Assembly (NCBI GenBank): GCA_022567855.1 | Contig: JADFGE010000148.1 | Coordinates: 1 to 7,199 of the forward strand | Direction: 5' to 3' | Length of the DNA stretch: 7,199 bases | Source: Planctomycetota bacterium | Lineage (GTDB): Bacteria; Planctomycetota; Phycisphaerae; Phycisphaerales; SM1A02 | Part shown: positions 5,613 to 7,199 of the stretch, piece by piece | How positions within the stretch are numbered: position 1 is the first letter of the stretch | Layout: each line of letters begins with the position of its first letter | The notes under the pieces: model-generated | Seen by the model: only the letters and a program-made list of their open reading frames with translations | The model's database searches: none | What the model was told of the DNA's origin: nothing | Made by a program: the position numbers and the translations under genes

Positions 5613-6818
5613 ATGCGCCTAACGCCCTCAATCGTCAATGAGAAAGTCGATCAGGCGGTCGCCCTGCTCGAGGAATTCGAGATCGACGCCTGGCTGACGT
5701 TCGTGCGCGAAACGACCGAAGCGGGCGATCCCGTATTGCCGCTGATTCTCGGGCAGAACCTCACCTGGCAAAGCGCACTGATCGTGACGCGCAGCGGCGA
5801 TCGCATCGCTATCGTAGGTAAATATGAGGACGATGCGGTCAAATCCACCGGCGCATGGAATGAAGTGGTCCCGTACGTGAAGGGCATTCGTCAGCCGCTT
5901 CTGGAAACATTGACTCGCCTCGCTCCGCAGACGATTGCCGTCAACTATTCCCTGGATGATGTGAAATCCGACGGGCTGACGCATGGAATGTTTCTGTTGC
6001 TCAACGAGCACCTCGCCGAGACGGTCTACGGTGGACGGCTGGTGCCGGCCGATCGGATTATCCGGGCGCTTCGTAGCCGAAAGACGCCGAGTGAACTGGA
6101 GCGGATTCGCAAGGCGATCGCCGTGACGCAGCAGATATTTGGTGAAGTCAGTGAGTTTGCCCAGCCGGGGCGAACCGAAATGGAAATCGCCGAGTTTATG
6201 CGCGGTCGCGCCGCGGGCTGTGGCGCTCAGACCGCGTGGGACGCCAATCAGTGTCCGATCGTCACCACCGGGCCGGATTCGATGATTGGTCATGGGTATC
6301 CCTCGGCTGAGTTGAGCATTCACCCCGGGCGCATCTTCCATCTTGACTTCGGCGTGATGTTGGATGACTACTGCGCTGATCTTCAGCGGGCGTGGTATGT
6401 GCCGGCTGAGGGCGAGACGGCGCCGCCCGATGACGTGCAGCGAGCGTTCGATACGGTGGTCAAGGCAATCCATAGCGCAGCCGATGCGTTGAAGCCGGGC
6501 GTTCAGGGGTGGCGGATCGACGAGATTGCGCGCACGGTCGTCACGGACGCCGGGTATCCCGAATATCAGCACGCGACGGGTCACCATGTCGGGCGAGCTG
6601 CGCACGATGGCGGCGGTGTGTTGGGGCCGAAGTGGGAGCGCTACGGCCGCACGCCTTTCTACAAGATCGAGCCCGGGAACGTGCTCACGTTGGAGCTGGG
6701 TATTGAGAACACCGGCGGCCGCGGTTACATCGGTCTGGAAGAGATGGTGCTCGTCACCGACACCGGCTGCGAGTTCATTTCAACGCCGCAGACAATCCTG
6801 CCGATGTTGGAGTATTGA
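5613..6818 (+). CDS. M24 family metallopeptidase (Xaa-Pro aminopeptidase/dipeptidase-like)
   Basis: A 401-residue cytosolic enzyme with the two-domain creatinase/prolidase layout: N-terminal domain about 1-155, then the pita-bread catalytic domain about 160-400. Expected role: removing an N-terminal residue before proline, with two metal ions. Metal ligands by motif: Asp245 in HLDFG, Asp256 in CADLQR, His324 in TGHHVG, Glu361 in TLELGIE and Glu376 in IGLEEMVLV; His227 (IGHGYPS) and His331 (AAHDGG) match the usual catalytic histidines. All five ligands are present. Two usual motifs are altered: the common EPG after the first glutamate is ELG, and the HE pair is HD. The family also contains non-proline enzymes and creatinase, so the substrate is uncertain. 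The frame is open back to 5514, but that extension overlaps the amidotransferase gene and lacks family likeness; ATG 5613 places MRLTPSIVNEKV at the family's usual N-terminus. Shine-Dalgarno is poor. Confidence 0.88.
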   Translation: MRLTPSIVNEKVDQAVALLEEFEIDAWLTFVRETTEAGDPVLPLILGQNLTWQSALIVTRSGDRIAIVGKYEDDAVKSTGAWNEVVPYVKGIRQPLLETLTRLAPQTIAVNYSLDDVKSDGLTHGMFLLLNEHLAETVYGGRLVPADRIIRALRSRKTPSELERIRKAIAVTQQIFGEVSEFAQPGRTEMEIAEFMRGRAAGCGAQTAWDANQCPIVTTGPDSMIGHGYPSAELSIHPGRIFHLDFGVMLDDYCADLQRAWYVPAEGETAPPDDVQRAFDTVVKAIHSAADALKPGVQGWRIDEIARTVVTDAGYPEYQHATGHHVGRAAHDGGGVLGPKWERYGRTPFYKIEPGNVLTLELGIENTGGRGYIGLEEMVLVTDTGCEFISTPQTILPMLEY

Positions 6819-6914
6819 AACGGTAGCAAACTGGGTGCGGGGATGTAAAGGGATCTCGATGCCGTGCCGTGAGACTGGGGTGAATCACCAAGAGCTGGAG
6901 CGATGAGGGTTCAA
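6819..6914. other. Short intergenic region before the lipoprotein gene
   Basis: 96 bases with no terminator-like hairpin after the peptidase stop and no convincing -35/-10 pair. The only structure is an 11-base palindrome GGTGA-A-TCACC at 6879-6889, within chance expectation. TGAGGG at 6904-6909 serves as the likely ribosome site of the next gene. Confidence 0.5.
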
Positions 6915-7199
6915 ATGAAATGTGCAGCGTTCCATTTCGCGGTCAGTGTTCGATCCACATCTTCCTTGTGGGTTGTTGGCTTATGTTTGATGTCCGCTCT
7001 CGGTGGCTGTAAACCGCAGCAAAGTCGGGCAATCGCCAAGCCGATCACTAGACTTCAGTTTCACATCGTTGTCACGAAAGAGGAACTGCCATCAGCGCAG
7101 CTTACTCAACTGCGAATTGCGCTCGCGACTGGTGAAACGACGGTTGCCGAGATGAGGAATGTCCAATGGTTTCGGAGCAGAGACCGGACGATGTGGTCT
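6915..7199 (+). CDS. Putative lipoprotein of unknown function, 3'-truncated by window edge
   Basis: 95 codons open to the right edge with no stop. The N-terminus is a lipoprotein signal: Lys2, an Arg at 13, a hydrophobic run LWVVGLCLMSAL and lipobox LGGC with Cys32 as the lipidation site, followed by a Lys/Pro/Gln-rich linker (KPQQSRAIAKP). After that, RLQFHIVVTKEEL starts what looks like a folded domain, which I do not recognise. An in-frame ATG at 6903 would add four residues, but ATG 6915 has TGAGGG (6904-6909) at five bases spacing, so 6915 is preferred. Codon use differs from its neighbours: in the 99 codons from 6903, 45 end in A or T (GC3 about 55%), against 11 of the first 50 codons of the M24 gene (GC3 about 78%). 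This may mean recent acquisition, weak expression or fast evolution. It could be co-transcribed with the peptidase gene 96 bases upstream. Lipoprotein status fairly sure; function unknown. Confidence 0.72.
   Translation, partial: MKCAAFHFAVSVRSTSSLWVVGLCLMSALGGCKPQQSRAIAKPITRLQFHIVVTKEELPSAQLTQLRIALATGETTVAEMRNVQWFRSRDRTMWS

Noticed and set aside
5628..6605. 325-codon open frame on the minus strand opposite the M24 gene
   Set aside because: It is long, but antisense to a clear metallopeptidase; its His/Arg-rich product matches no family I recognise and there is no ribosome site.
4131..6818. Methyltransferase, amidotransferase and M24 peptidase as a natural-product cluster
   Set aside because: No core synthetase, ligase, transporter or precursor peptide is present, and each protein resembles a common stand-alone enzyme.
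6815..6850. TTGAAA as a -35 for the lipoprotein gene
   Set aside because: No -10-like hexamer lies at 15-19 bases; the nearest A/T-rich hexamer is about 24 bases away.
6879..6889. Palindrome GGTGA-A-TCACC, and a similar GAGGA-A-TCCTC at 3947-3957, as possible operators
   Set aside because: Five-base arms with one central base are expected several times by chance in 7 kb, and the two arms differ in sequence.

Overview
This GC-rich, densely coded window looks like chromosome from a member of the Planctomycetota, possibly the Phycisphaerae side. The lineage is inferred mainly from one gene: a secreted protein joining a squalene-cyclase-like alpha/alpha toroid to DUF4159 domains, a design I know chiefly from that phylum. 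Scarce Shine-Dalgarno sequences fit but do not prove it. I see no rRNA, tRNA, CRISPR array, transposase or phage gene.

Layout. Positions 1-3945 hold a three-gene unit on the minus strand, read from right to left: a membrane-anchored signal peptide peptidase (sppA), the 813-residue toroid/DUF4159 protein, and a TolB-like beta-propeller protein cut by the left edge. The first two genes overlap by 4 bases and the second and third are 27 bases apart, so one transcript is likely. Positions 3946-4130 are a divergent intergenic region with candidate promoter elements in both directions. Positions 4131-6818 hold three plus-strand genes: a class I SAM-dependent methyltransferase, a stand-alone class I glutamine amidotransferase and an M24 (Xaa-Pro peptidase-like) metallopeptidase. 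A small perfect hairpin follows the methyltransferase, and a REP-like imperfect hairpin lies between the amidotransferase and the peptidase. From about 6915 a lipoprotein gene of unknown function, with clearly lower third-position GC, runs off the right edge.

How the genes work together. The minus-strand unit is an envelope or periplasm set: one membrane protease, one exported scaffold-like protein and one propeller protein that is probably exported. A shared role in envelope protein quality control or assembly is plausible but is only inference. The plus-strand genes look like individual housekeeping or accessory enzymes, and I cannot link them to one pathway.

The window is mostly ordinary. 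The items most worth a second look are the duplicated DUF4159 region and its coupling to sppA, the altered active-site motifs of the M24 protein, the possible leaderless promoters, and the REP-like element.
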